From NCBI GenBank assembly GCA_910577015.1, contig CAJTKU010000001.1, positions 310,001 to 374,000 of the forward strand: DNA of 64,000 bases. Direction: 5' to 3'. The notes under the pieces were generated by a model that had not been told where the DNA came from, did not search any database, and saw only the letters and a list, made by a program, of their open reading frames with translations. Shown piece by piece: positions 17,340 through 27,193 of this stretch (its first letter is position 1; the number at the start of each line of letters is the position of its first letter). The position numbers and the translations under genes are program-made. The stretch is from an uncultured Lachnospiraceae bacterium (GTDB lineage Bacteria; Bacillota; Clostridia; Lachnospirales; Lachnospiraceae).

Positions 17340-18503
17340 CTATTTTACCACCCTTACACGGAATACTCCGTCTATTGCGCTAAGCTTTTCCACGATGTCA
17401 GGCGTTGCCTTGCTTTCCACATCCAGCATGGTGTATGCAACCTCACCCCTGGACTTGTTCATCATATCGCTGATGTTGATGCCGTTCTCGCCAAAACATC
17501 CCGTAAACTTGGTAATCATATTGGCAATATTTTTATGGAATACAGCGACCCTTCCCACATTGGTACATACGCCCATATCGCAGTTCGGGTAATTGACGCT
17601 GTTTTTGATATTGCCGTTTTCCAGATAATCCATCATCTCTTTTACCGCCATAACCGCGCAGTTATCCTCGGACTCTTCCGTGGACGCACCCAGATGGGGA
17701 ATCACGATACAGCCCTTTGCTCCCGCCGTCACCGTGTTGGGGAAATCCGTCACATATTTTCTGACTTTCCCAGATTCCAGAGCATCCAATACGTCCTTTT
17801 CATTTACAAGCAAATCCCTTGCAAAATTAAGAATCACCACACCGTCACGCATCAAATCGATGGCATCCTTATTCACCATGCCTTTGGTGGAATCCAAAAG
17901 CGGCACATGAATCGTAATATAATCACAATTCTGATAGATATCCTCCACATTCAGCACATGCTTCACATCCCTGCTCAGGTTCCATGCCGCATCCACCGAT
18001 AAATAAGGGTCATAGCCGTAAACTTCCATGCCAAGATGCCTTGCCGTGTTTGCCACCTTCACGCCGATGGCGCCCAATCCGATGATACCCAGTTTTTTCC
18101 CGAGAAGTTCCGTGCCTGCAAAGTTCTTTTTCTCTTTTTCAGCCGTCTTTGCAATATTTTCATCGGAAGCATTGTTCTTTACCCATTCAATGCCGCCCGT
18201 CACATCCCTTGCCGCCAACAGCATACCTGCAATCACCAGCTCCTTTACGCCGTTTGCATTGGCTCCCGGCGTGTTAAAGACCACAATTCCTTTTTCCGCG
18301 CATTTGTCCAGTGGAATATTGTTGACGCCTGCGCCTGCCCTTGCAACGGCAAGCAGATTTTCCGGAAGCTCCATCTCGTGCATGGAAGCGCTTCTTACCA
18401 AAACTCCCTGCGCATTTTCAATAGCGTCCGTTTTTGTATATCGTCCCGTAAAATTTTCCAATCCTACGTTGGAAATAGGATTTAAACAATAGTATTGAAA
18501 CAT
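17340..18503 (-). CDS. serA: D-3-phosphoglycerate dehydrogenase
   Basis: 387 residues. It oxidises 3-phosphoglycerate to phosphohydroxypyruvate, the first step of serine synthesis. The NAD-binding fold (LGIIGLGAIGVKVA) and 2-hydroxyacid dehydrogenase signatures are present, and a short C-terminal ACT domain (VAVFHKNIANMI...) suggests serine feedback. The start is the ATG eight bases after AGGAG; the GTG three codons before it overlaps that site. It directly follows serC, and the pair ends in a terminator. Confidence 0.95.
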   Translation of the reverse strand: MFQYYCLNPISNVGLENFTGRYTKTDAIENAQGVLVRSASMHEMELPENLLAVARAGAGVNNIPLDKCAEKGIVVFNTPGANANGVKELVIAGMLLAARDVTGGIEWVKNNASDENIAKTAEKEKKNFAGTELLGKKLGIIGLGAIGVKVANTARHLGMEVYGYDPYLSVDAAWNLSRDVKHVLNVEDIYQNCDYITIHVPLLDSTKGMVNKDAIDLMRDGVVILNFARDLLVNEKDVLDALESGKVRKYVTDFPNTVTAGAKGCIVIPHLGASTEESEDNCAVMAVKEMMDYLENGNIKNSVNYPNCDMGVCTNVGRVAVFHKNIANMITKFTGCFGENGINISDMMNKSRGEVAYTMLDVESKATPDIVEKLSAIDGVFRVRVVK

Positions 18504-18514
18504 AATCTTCACTC

Positions 18515-19594
18515 CTATGCATTATTCTTTTCAAATTCTTTCATAAAGGCAACCAGTTTCTCCACGCCTTCGATAGGCATCGCATTGTAGATGCTTGCGC
18601 GCATACCGCCCACGGACCTGTGTCCTTTCAGGTTTACAAACCCTGCCGCTGCCGCTTCTTTTACAAATTTTGCATCCAGCTCTTCATTGCCGGTCACAAA
18701 CGGCACATTCATCAGAGAACGGTCTTCTTTGCGAACGGTTCCCTTAAACAGGCTGCTCTCATCCAGAAAATCATAAAGAACCGCCGCCTTCTTTTCGTTA
18801 TATTCTTTCATGGCTGCAAGTCCGCCCTGCTTTTTCAGCCATTTGAACACCTTGCCGCAGATATAGATACCGTATGCAGGCGGTGTGTTGTAAAGGGACT
18901 CATTATCCGCATGTATTTTGTATTTGAACATGGTCGGTGTGCCGGGGAGCACATCCTCCGTAATCAAATCCTCCCTGATAATCACGATTACCACGCCTGC
19001 AGGACCAATATTTTTCTGTACGCCCCCATAAATCAGGCCATATTTTGTTACATCAACGGGCTCTGAGAGGAAACAGGAGGAAACATCCGCAACAAGGGGT
19101 TTGCCTTTGGTATTGGGCAGCGTCTTAAACTTTGTTCCGTATATGGTATTATTTTCACAGATATAAACGTAATCAGCGTCCTCACTGATGGGAAGGTCCG
19201 AACAGTCGGGTATGTAGGAAAAGGTTGCATCCTCACTGGAAGCAATCTTGTTGGCCTTGCCATAAATGGATGCCTCCTGATATGCCTTCTTTGCCCACTG
19301 TCCGGTTACAATATAATCAGCAACCTTATTTTTCATCAGGTTCATGGGTATCATTGCAAACTGGGAGCTTGCTCCTCCCTGCAGGAACAGAACCTTATAA
19401 TTATCGGGAATATTCATCAAATCCCGCAAATCCGCCTCCGCGTCCTTAATTATTTTGTCATAGGTTTTGGAGCGGTGGCTCATCTCCATAACAGACATAC
19501 CGCTGCCTTGATAATCCAGCATCTCATCTGCCGCTTCTTTTAAAACTTCCTCAGGCAAAACTGCCGGACCTGCTGAAAAATTGTAAACTCGCAC
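18515..19594 (-). CDS. serC: Phosphoserine aminotransferase
   Basis: 359 residues of the class V PLP-dependent fold, opening RVYNFSAGPAVLPEEVL and with the serC-type segments LFLQGGASSQFA and GGVQKNIGPAG (the Lys binds PLP). It converts phosphohydroxypyruvate and glutamate to phosphoserine. The start is GTG, seven bases after GGAGGT. First gene of the serC-serA unit. serB is not in the window. Confidence 0.96.
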   Translation of the reverse strand: MRVYNFSAGPAVLPEEVLKEAADEMLDYQGSGMSVMEMSHRSKTYDKIIKDAEADLRDLMNIPDNYKVLFLQGGASSQFAMIPMNLMKNKVADYIVTGQWAKKAYQEASIYGKANKIASSEDATFSYIPDCSDLPISEDADYVYICENNTIYGTKFKTLPNTKGKPLVADVSSCFLSEPVDVTKYGLIYGGVQKNIGPAGVVIVIIREDLITEDVLPGTPTMFKYKIHADNESLYNTPPAYGIYICGKVFKWLKKQGGLAAMKEYNEKKAAVLYDFLDESSLFKGTVRKEDRSLMNVPFVTGNEELDAKFVKEAAAAGFVNLKGHRSVGGMRASIYNAMPIEGVEKLVAFMKEFEKNNA

Positions 19595-19661
19595 GTTGAT
19601 TACCTCCTCATTTTTCGTATAAATATTCTCATTTTCACCTTTTTATGCGAACATAAAGTTT

Positions 19662-19709
19662 ATTGTAAACTCTATTGCCGCTTTAGTCAACTAAATTTTT
19701 TAGTCAACT
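19662..19709 (-). promoter_or_regulatory. serC promoter with a duplicated TTGACTAAA element
   Basis: On the minus strand TTGACT (19690-19685), 17 bases, TACAAT (19667-19662). The -35 hexamer lies in AGTTGACTAAA, which is repeated 17 bases upstream (19709-19699). The second copy has no -10 partner, so the repeat may be an operator. Confidence 0.6.
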
Positions 19710-19717
19710 TTCAAATA

Positions 19718-20938
19718 CTACCTGAAATGAAACATGTTATAATTAGCCGATGCCTCATTATCATGTGCTCCAATCATAAAGGAAGCATATGCAATTATAA
19801 CCGTATCAATATCGCGGCTGTCAATATATTCCTCAAGACTTTCATCAAAATCTCTCAGTACCAATGTCTGAATTTCTGAAATACCAAGAGATAAAAAGGG
19901 AACTGTTATCTGTTCATAAGAATCCCCCAAAACAAGCACCCTTTTCCCTTCTGTATTGCCATGGTTGACGACGGTACTTTCGATAACCCCTTCCGGCATA
20001 TAAGAATAATGCCAGCTTGTTGCACCGTAAACATCCAGATTATTTTCCGGCATGAAAATTTCCTGATTTACCAAGGCTTCTCCAAAACTCCCCTGCATTA
20101 TACTTCCGTTCATGTAATAAACCGTATAATCTGTCGCATAATCAGGCAGCACAAGGTCAAAATCATCCATACCCACAAAAGAAACACCCAGTTTCTTTCC
20201 CTGTTCACCCAGCCAGGCATTCTCGTAATGCGTAACCGCAAACCGGTTGTCATCATATAATGAAAGGTCTATATGATAACCATAATATGCATTTAGTTCC
20301 GCTGCAATTGCTTCCGCCGCAATTTTCCCTGCCGGCACAGTCCAATGATGGTCAGTCTTATAAAAAAAGTCAAATGAATCAAGACCCATCGCACTATAAT
20401 TCTCCCTCAGGTCAATATAATGCACTCCGATATCATCCAGCCTTTCCAAAAATCTGTCTGTATTGCTGTTTACAAAGGTATACCTTCCCAACTCGTTTTT
20501 AACCACATCATCGTTAAAATATTTGGTGGGTTCATTTACATACAAAAGCTGTATAACCCGTTCGTCCAGAAAATCTTTTAAAGCAGCAATCTGTTCAATC
20601 TCATAATCGGTTGTCGTTAAGGAATATATACCCGCAACATAACCGTTTTCCATCACAATACCGCCTTTTTTCTGATAAATTTCCCTTAACCCCAGATTTT
20701 TTGCCAGATTTCCGTTCAAATTTATCAGGCATTGCTTAAATGGCAAGTCAGATAGAAAACTTTGTACTGTGACCTCATAAGCAGGCATTTCTTCTTTTAT
20801 AATTCCGACCTCTCTCCCGACTGATGAAATCAATTCATCCGCATAGCTGTACGCCCGCCCCATGACACAACCGGCCAATACAACAGCCAACAGGACGACG
20901 GTTACGATTTTTTCTTCTATTCCCATCTTTTTGCCCAT
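19718..20938 (-). CDS. AlgJ/AlgX-like SGNH O-acetyl transfer protein
   Basis: 406 residues with an N-terminal membrane anchor (about 8-28). The body resembles the SGNH-hydrolase-like AlgJ/AlgX/DHHW family: DSFDFFYKTDHHWT holds the family Asp-His-His-Trp-Thr signature, and VLVLGDSYEQ provides the nucleophile-type GDS block. Such proteins work with an MBOAT transporter to put acetyl groups on an extracellular polymer. It follows the MBOAT gene by 9 bases with an AGGAGG site. Which polymer is modified is not visible. Confidence 0.82.
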   Translation of the reverse strand: MGKKMGIEEKIVTVVLLAVVLAGCVMGRAYSYADELISSVGREVGIIKEEMPAYEVTVQSFLSDLPFKQCLINLNGNLAKNLGLREIYQKKGGIVMENGYVAGIYSLTTTDYEIEQIAALKDFLDERVIQLLYVNEPTKYFNDDVVKNELGRYTFVNSNTDRFLERLDDIGVHYIDLRENYSAMGLDSFDFFYKTDHHWTVPAGKIAAEAIAAELNAYYGYHIDLSLYDDNRFAVTHYENAWLGEQGKKLGVSFVGMDDFDLVLPDYATDYTVYYMNGSIMQGSFGEALVNQEIFMPENNLDVYGATSWHYSYMPEGVIESTVVNHGNTEGKRVLVLGDSYEQITVPFLSLGISEIQTLVLRDFDESLEEYIDSRDIDTVIIAYASFMIGAHDNEASANYNMFHFR

Positions 20939-20947
20939 GTAATCCTC

Positions 20948-22348
20948 CTAGAAGTTTCCATACAAAAACGGATTATTCTGCCCTGCTGCCACAAATGAAA
21001 CCGCCCAGATAAAAAGCATACAAAGTACAACTGCCATAATAACGCTTCCAATCCGTTCCCGTCTTTCGTTTCCGGACAAGATGGAACGTAACTTTGGTAT
21101 TACCGGAAATGCAAAAACAATGGCGGCAAGAATAAAAGGCCAATACTCTCCAATCAGCACTGCCGTACGTTGATTCGCCAGTTCCCCTCCTGCAGATAAG
21201 AACATATGCCCGATATAACGCAGACCGCTGCGTAAACTTTGGGAGTTAAAGATTACCCATTGGAAATTAATAAAAAGAAGAACAAACAGACGGTACACAA
21301 CACGTCCTGCCTTTGTATGGATTTTATCCGGAATTTTTAACGCCTTCTCTGCCGCAATAACAAGAAAGTACAATAACCCCCAAAAGATAAACCGTCCGCT
21401 CGCTCCATGCCATATGCCTGTCAACAGCCACACAACAAAAAGATTAAAATATAACCTTATTTTTGAATTTACCCTTGAACCGCCCATGGGTATATACACA
21501 TAATCCCTAAACCATGCACCAAGCGTGATATGCCACCTGCGCCAAAATCCGCTTACAGACGCTGTCATATACGGATAATTAAAGTTTTCCATACAGGAAA
21601 ACCCGCACATTTCCCCTATTCCTATTGCCATGTCAGAGTAGCCCGAAAAATCATAATACAGCCGAAGGGAATAGCAAATGGAACCCAGCCATAAATAAGC
21701 GGGGGTTGTCGTTGATAACTCCGCTGCAAATATCTCCTCCACAATCAGACCAAGCACATCCGCCAAAAGAACCTTCTTTACAAACCCTGTGACAAATTTT
21801 TCCCCGCCACGGTAAAAATCGGCTTTTCCGCTGAAAAAATCGCCATAACGGCAAATAGGCCCGGAAACAATCTGTGAGAAAAAAGACAGGTAAAGCGCGC
21901 CATGCACCGGGTTTTTCTTTAATGTAATTTTTCCCGAAAACACATCCGCCAAAAGGGAAATTGCCTTAAAAGTAAAAAAAGAAATGCCAAGCGGAAGAAG
22001 TATTCCCCTCGCACCGAATGTTGTGCCAAATACGATATTGACATTTTCCGTTACAAAGTCAAAATACTTATAATAAAACAGGCATCCTGCGTCGAGTCCG
22101 ATTCCCGCAGCAAGCACAAATACCGCAAATATCCGGCAGCGTGTTCTTAACGCCTGTATTACGTAAGCAAGCAGTACATTCACAGTGATACCGGCAATAA
22201 ACAACATAAAATAAACCGGTGAACCGCACGCATAAAAAAACAAACTGAGCAGCAGCAGCGCATAATTTTTCCATTTGGACTTCAATGCAGCTGCAATAAA
22301 CACCGCAGGTAAAAATAGAAACAAAAACGCAATATCCGTCATATCCAT
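20948..22348 (-). CDS. MBOAT-family O-acyltransferase (AlgI/DltB-like)
   Basis: 466 residues with about ten membrane helices. The MBOAT core is clear: YYDFSGYSDMAIGIGEMCGF, FWRRWHITLGAWFRDYVYIP and the active-site His in WLLTGIWHGASGRFIFWG. It moves acetyl groups across the membrane for the SGNH partner. The start chosen is the second in-frame ATG, eight bases after GAGGAAA. It sits between the L,D-transpeptidase and the AlgJ-like gene, which hints at cell-wall or associated polysaccharide acetylation. Confidence 0.9.
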   Translation of the reverse strand: MDMTDIAFLFLFLPAVFIAAALKSKWKNYALLLLSLFFYACGSPVYFMLFIAGITVNVLLAYVIQALRTRCRIFAVFVLAAGIGLDAGCLFYYKYFDFVTENVNIVFGTTFGARGILLPLGISFFTFKAISLLADVFSGKITLKKNPVHGALYLSFFSQIVSGPICRYGDFFSGKADFYRGGEKFVTGFVKKVLLADVLGLIVEEIFAAELSTTTPAYLWLGSICYSLRLYYDFSGYSDMAIGIGEMCGFSCMENFNYPYMTASVSGFWRRWHITLGAWFRDYVYIPMGGSRVNSKIRLYFNLFVVWLLTGIWHGASGRFIFWGLLYFLVIAAEKALKIPDKIHTKAGRVVYRLFVLLFINFQWVIFNSQSLRSGLRYIGHMFLSAGGELANQRTAVLIGEYWPFILAAIVFAFPVIPKLRSILSGNERRERIGSVIMAVVLCMLFIWAVSFVAAGQNNPFLYGNF

Positions 22349-22387
22349 TTTGTATTTCCTCATTCTTCAGGGTATTTCCAAATTCAC

Positions 22388-23770
22388 CTAATAAAACATC
22401 ACAACAGGCACGCCGATTTCCAGCATATCGTATAGTTCTCCCATCACACTGCTTGGAACATTGATACAGCCGTGGGAACCGCCTGTTTTGTATATTTCTC
22501 CGCCAAAATCCCTTCTCCATGAAGCGTCGTGTATGCCGACGCTTCCCTTTACAGGCACCCAGTACTTGACGGGTGAAGCATACCCTTCCCCTCTGAGTAT
22601 CCGATTTCTCTGCATATTATATACAAAAAAAACTCCGGTCGGCGTACCCATCCGGCGGCTTGTATTGCCGGTAACGATATCCGTTTCCAATTTCAGTTCG
22701 CCATCCTCATAATAGTACAGCTTCTGCATCCCCATATCCACTTCAACATAGGTATCCCCGATATCGTTTTTTCCCCGGACAGCGGCCTGCTGGATATAGG
22801 CGGGAACATGGACTTCCTGTTTCTTTTCCAAAAATGCTTCCGCCAGATAGGCTATTTCCGCATCCCTGTCCAGTTTATTGCCATAGGTGCCGCCTTCAAT
22901 CGTGATGATATCCCCTCTGGTACTATAAAAATCCCTGACGCTTCCACAGGTATCATATTCCAGACAGAGCGTATCTATAAACGCCTTAATGCCTTCCTCA
23001 CTGCAGACCGGATTTTGGTCTTCATCCAAAAGAAAATCCCCATTATCATCCAGTGCAATAAAACTGCTGGTAATTTCAGGAGTCAGCGCAATTTTCACAT
23101 CCCCCATGTCATACTGTATGCCGCAGTCCTGGAATGCTTCTATCTTTTCCCATAACGCAAGTGTATCCTGTTCGTCTTTTGTATAAGGCAGACTAGCATA
23201 ACAATCCGACACATCAATCCAAAACCTGCCCTGCATAAGCATCTCTGCCACCCTGTTCCTGACAGCCTGCAAATCAAGCACATCCTGCTTTCCGTCATAA
23301 AGCACATACCCCTGCTCCAGTCGGATTTCCACTACGGATTCTTTTGCATTTGCCTGTTCTATGCCGCAGCTATTCAAAACTTCTTCCAGCAGAAGCATAT
23401 CAAAACTGATTTCCGGATTTATTGTTTCCTGACCGGACTTCACCAGACCGCCCGCCCACATAAACGGACTCTGCCCGTCCTGAAGCTTTTGCAGCGGATT
23501 TGTGTAATCAATAGAAAAACCAATTTCTGATAAACTGATTTCATATTGCCCGCCAAGCGCATCCTGTATGACAAATTTGTCATTTGTGTATTGCTTTTGC
23601 AATTCTTCATTTATCACAGTGATTGAATGTCCCGTACAGTAAACACCGTTAACAAATGTCCCCGGATTAAATCCCCTGCTGTAATAAGCCGCCATTGCCA
23701 GATACCCCAAGGCTGCCACGGCAATAACGGCTATTACGGCATTTCGTAAAAATGCTTTATTTCTTTTCAT
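22388..23770 (-). CDS. L,D-transpeptidase (YkuD) with peptidoglycan-binding region
   Basis: 460 residues: an N-terminal membrane helix (about 8-30), a mixed region of about 290 residues of the PG_binding_4 kind seen in clostridial L,D-transpeptidases, then the YkuD domain. The catalytic motif HDASWRR...GGSHGCINVP is complete. It makes 3-3 crosslinks or attaches proteins to peptidoglycan outside the membrane. It starts six bases after the ilvB stop, so cell-wall genes continue directly from an amino-acid operon. Confidence 0.92.
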   Translation of the reverse strand: MKRNKAFLRNAVIAVIAVAALGYLAMAAYYSRGFNPGTFVNGVYCTGHSITVINEELQKQYTNDKFVIQDALGGQYEISLSEIGFSIDYTNPLQKLQDGQSPFMWAGGLVKSGQETINPEISFDMLLLEEVLNSCGIEQANAKESVVEIRLEQGYVLYDGKQDVLDLQAVRNRVAEMLMQGRFWIDVSDCYASLPYTKDEQDTLALWEKIEAFQDCGIQYDMGDVKIALTPEITSSFIALDDNGDFLLDEDQNPVCSEEGIKAFIDTLCLEYDTCGSVRDFYSTRGDIITIEGGTYGNKLDRDAEIAYLAEAFLEKKQEVHVPAYIQQAAVRGKNDIGDTYVEVDMGMQKLYYYEDGELKLETDIVTGNTSRRMGTPTGVFFVYNMQRNRILRGEGYASPVKYWVPVKGSVGIHDASWRRDFGGEIYKTGGSHGCINVPSSVMGELYDMLEIGVPVVMFY

Positions 23771-23776
23771 ATTATC

Positions 23777-25456
23777 TTATTTCCTGTCAGACAAATCATC
23801 CTCATCGAAAGCGTCGCTGATAGGCGCCCCTGCAGGCACCATGGGAAATACCTTGTCATCCTCAGGAATTACACACTCGATTACCACCGGAGCCTGCATG
23901 GAAATGGCTTTCTCGATGGCAGGCGCCACTTCTTCCTTTTTCGTCACCCTGATAGCCGCACAGCCCAGGCCTTCCGCCACCTTGCAAAAATCCACCTTAT
24001 CGTTCAGCACTGTCTGTGAATACCTGTGGTCGTAAAAAAGCGTCTGCCACTGGCGTACCATTCCAAGCACATGGTTATTGATTATCACCTGAATAATGGG
24101 GATATTGTACCTGCTTGCGGTAGCCAGTTCATTCATATTCATACGGAAGCAGCCATCTCCAGCGATGTTAATACAGACTTTATCAGGGCAGCCGGTCTTT
24201 GCGCCGATACATGCCCCGAGACCGTATCCCATGGTTCCCAGTCCGCCTGATGACAAAAAGGTACGCGGTTGTGTGTACTGATAGTACTGTGCCGCCCACA
24301 TCTGATGCTGTCCGACATCCGTACTGATAACAGCCTCTCCCTTTGTCACGCGGTCAATTTCTTCCATTACATAAGGGCAGGATAACTGCTCCTTATTGTA
24401 TTTTAAAGGATATTTTTCTTTTATTTCTTTTATATGCTTCATCCATTCGGTATGTTCCAGCTTATTTAAACGGGCATTCAACTCTTTTAAGATACATTTC
24501 AAATCCCCGGTCACACTGGCGCACACAGGAATATTCTTGCCGATTTCCGCCGCGTCTATATCAATATGAAGCACTTTTGCATTCTTTGCAAAAGTTTTCG
24601 GGTTGCCGATTACCCTGTCGGAAAAACGGGCGCCAAGGGCAATCAGTAAATCACATTCGCTGACCCCGAAATTAGAAGTTTTGGTGCCGTGCATACCAAT
24701 CATGCCCGTATATCTGTCGCTTCTGCCGTCAAACGCCCCCTTACCCATCAGCGTATCACAGACAGGCGCATCTATTTTTTCCGCAAATGCTTTCACCTGC
24801 TCTGCCGCGCCGGAAATGATTGCCCCGCCGCCCAGATAGATATAAGGTTTTTCGGCCTTTTCAATCAGCTCGACAGCCCTCTCCAAATCTTCATTTGTAT
24901 ACCGGTTCAACACCCTGGGCTTTGCCGGAACTACGGGCGTATATTCGCAGGTATTCGCCGTAACATCCTTCGTAATATCCACCAGCACGGGACCCGGACG
25001 GCCGGATTTGGCGATAGCAAATGCTTTTCTCAACGTATCCGCCAGTATCGAAACATCCTTTACAATATAACCATGCTTGGTAATGGGCATGGTAACGCCT
25101 GCAATATCCACTTCCTGAAAGGTATCCTTGCCTAAAAGAGGCAGGTTTACATTGGCCGTGATAGCCACCATGGGCACAGAATCCATGTAAGCCGTCGCAA
25201 TGCCGGTAACCAGGTTGGTTGCGCCCGGACCGCTCGTCGCCATACATACGCCTACCCTGCCCGTCGCCCTTGCGTAGCCGTCCGCCGCATGGGCAGCGCC
25301 CTGCTCATGGGAAGTCAGAATATGGTTAATTTCATTGCTGTGTTTGTAAAGCGCATCGTAAATATTTAAAATGGTGCCTCCCGGATAGCCAAAGACGGTG
25401 TCTACCCCCTGCTCCTTCAGGCATTCTATAACAATTTCCGCACCAGTAAGCTGCAT
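23777..25456 (-). CDS. ilvB: Acetolactate synthase, large (catalytic) subunit
   Basis: 559 residues. A ThDP-dependent enzyme that makes 2-acetolactate or 2-aceto-2-hydroxybutyrate for valine, leucine and isoleucine. The N-terminal FGYPGGTILNIYDAL with the catalytic Glu in LTSHEQGAAHAADGYA, and the C-terminal ThDP motif (IAGDGCFRMNMNELATA...NNH), are present. The start is the ATG eight bases after GGAGG; the preceding 31 codons overlap ilvD and lack a ribosome site. No small regulatory subunit (ilvN/ilvH) or ilvC is in the window. Confidence 0.94.
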   Translation of the reverse strand: MQLTGAEIVIECLKEQGVDTVFGYPGGTILNIYDALYKHSNEINHILTSHEQGAAHAADGYARATGRVGVCMATSGPGATNLVTGIATAYMDSVPMVAITANVNLPLLGKDTFQEVDIAGVTMPITKHGYIVKDVSILADTLRKAFAIAKSGRPGPVLVDITKDVTANTCEYTPVVPAKPRVLNRYTNEDLERAVELIEKAEKPYIYLGGGAIISGAAEQVKAFAEKIDAPVCDTLMGKGAFDGRSDRYTGMIGMHGTKTSNFGVSECDLLIALGARFSDRVIGNPKTFAKNAKVLHIDIDAAEIGKNIPVCASVTGDLKCILKELNARLNKLEHTEWMKHIKEIKEKYPLKYNKEQLSCPYVMEEIDRVTKGEAVISTDVGQHQMWAAQYYQYTQPRTFLSSGGLGTMGYGLGACIGAKTGCPDKVCINIAGDGCFRMNMNELATASRYNIPIIQVIINNHVLGMVRQWQTLFYDHRYSQTVLNDKVDFCKVAEGLGCAAIRVTKKEEVAPAIEKAISMQAPVVIECVIPEDDKVFPMVPAGAPISDAFDEDDLSDRK

Positions 25457-25472
25457 CCTTCCATCCTCCAAT

Positions 25473-27152
25473 TTATGATTCATTTTCACGCGGCATCTCC
25501 AGAATAGCGCCGCGGTTACCGCTGGTGACCAATTCCCTGTAACGGGCAAGATAACCTGTCTTTACCTTCGGCTCCCTGGGCTGCCATGCACGGCGCCTTT
25601 TTTCCATCTCTTCGTCGGAAATATTTACATTCAGGGTATTCTCCGGAATGTTGATGCTTATGATATCGCCCTCTTCCACCAGCGCAATGGGACCGCCCAC
25701 TGCCGCCTCCGGTGAAACATGCCCGATGGAAGCGCCCCTGGAAGCGCCGGAAAAACGGCCGTCCGTAATGAGCGCCACAGAAGAGCCAAGACCCATTCCC
25801 GCAATGGCGGAGGTGGGATTTAACATTTCCCTCATGCCCGGGCCTCCTTTGGGGCCTTCATAGCGGATAACCACAACATCTCCTGCCACGATTTTACCGC
25901 CCTTGATGGCCTCGATGGCATCCTCCTCGCAGTCAAACACCCTTGCAGGGCCTTCATGCACCATCATTTCAGGCACAACGGCAGAACGCTTCACCACGCC
26001 GGAGTCCGGAGCAAGGTTTCCTTTTAGCACGGCAATCCCGCCTGTAGAGGAATAGGGATTTTCCACCGTCCTGATGACGCTTTCATCCCGGTTTACCGCA
26101 TTCTGTATATTTTCACCCACTGTCTTACCTGTAACGGTAATCAAATCAAGGTTCAGCAGATTCAGCTTGGAAAGTTCTTTCATAACTGCGTACACACCGC
26201 CTGCCTCGTTCAAATCCTCCATATAAGTAGGCCCTGCCGGAGCCAGATGGCAGAGATTCGGCGTGATGGCGGAAAGTTCGTTTGCAATGTCAAGATTTAA
26301 GTCCACGCCTGCCTCATGGGCGATTGCCGGCAGATGCAGCATGGTGTTGGTGGAGCATCCCAGCGCCATATCCACCGTGAGGGCGTTGCGGAATGCTTCC
26401 TCAGTCATGATGTCGCGGGGCTTGATGTCTTTTTCCACCAGTTCCATAATTTTCATTCCCGCATGTTTTGCCAGCCGGATTCTCTCGGAATATACGGCAG
26501 GAATCGTACCGTTGCCGCGAAGTCCCATGCCGATTGCCTCTGTCAGGCAGTTCATGGAATTTGCCGTATACATGCCGGAGCAGGAACCGCAGGTGGGACA
26601 TACCTTTTCTTCAAATTCACAAAGGTCTTCCATCGTCATGGTGCCTGCCGCCACGCTGCCCACTGCCTCAAACATGGAAGAAAGGCTCTTTTTCTCCCCC
26701 TTTACCCTTCCCGCCAGCATGGGACCGCCGGAAACAAATATGGTGGGGATATTTAACCTTGCCGCCGCCATCAGAAGGCCCGGCACATTCTTGTCACAGT
26801 TGGGGATACAGACCAGACCGTCAAACCCGTGCGCCATCGCCATGCATTCCGTGCTGTCTGCTATCAAATCCCTGGTAACAAGACTGTATTTCATGCCGAT
26901 ATGGCCCATGGCAATACCGTCGCAGACTGCGATGGCAGGAAAAACCACAGGCGTACCGCCTGCCATTGCCACTCCCATTTTAACGGCTTCGGCAATTTTA
27001 TCCAGGTTCATGTGGCCGGGTACAATTTCATTGTAGGAACTTACAATCCCGATAAGGGGCCTTTTTCTTTCCTCCTCCGTATAACCCAGTGCGTTAAACA
27101 AACTCCTGTGAGGCGCCTGGCTTGCGCCTGTTTTAACAGAATCACTTCTCAT
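25473..27152 (-). CDS. ilvD: Dihydroxy-acid dehydratase
   Basis: 559 residues. It dehydrates dihydroxy acids to 2-oxoisovalerate and 2-oxo-3-methylvalerate. The cluster-binding cysteines are present (GLVCIPNCDKNVPG and CPTCGSCSGMYTANSMNCL), as is the C-terminal GRFSGASRGASIGHVSPEA. The start is the second in-frame ATG, five bases after GGAGG. It lies between the CoA-ligase gene and ilvB. Confidence 0.96.
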   Translation of the reverse strand: MRSDSVKTGASQAPHRSLFNALGYTEEERKRPLIGIVSSYNEIVPGHMNLDKIAEAVKMGVAMAGGTPVVFPAIAVCDGIAMGHIGMKYSLVTRDLIADSTECMAMAHGFDGLVCIPNCDKNVPGLLMAAARLNIPTIFVSGGPMLAGRVKGEKKSLSSMFEAVGSVAAGTMTMEDLCEFEEKVCPTCGSCSGMYTANSMNCLTEAIGMGLRGNGTIPAVYSERIRLAKHAGMKIMELVEKDIKPRDIMTEEAFRNALTVDMALGCSTNTMLHLPAIAHEAGVDLNLDIANELSAITPNLCHLAPAGPTYMEDLNEAGGVYAVMKELSKLNLLNLDLITVTGKTVGENIQNAVNRDESVIRTVENPYSSTGGIAVLKGNLAPDSGVVKRSAVVPEMMVHEGPARVFDCEEDAIEAIKGGKIVAGDVVVIRYEGPKGGPGMREMLNPTSAIAGMGLGSSVALITDGRFSGASRGASIGHVSPEAAVGGPIALVEEGDIISINIPENTLNVNISDEEMEKRRRAWQPREPKVKTGYLARYRELVTSGNRGAILEMPRENES

Positions 27153-27193
27153 GCTTTCCTCCATTCCGTCCCAAACGGACGTTTTATTTTCAC

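Noticed and set aside
22068..22520. Frame across the MBOAT and L,D-transpeptidase junction
   Set aside because: Overlaps two well-supported genes on the same strand in another frame.
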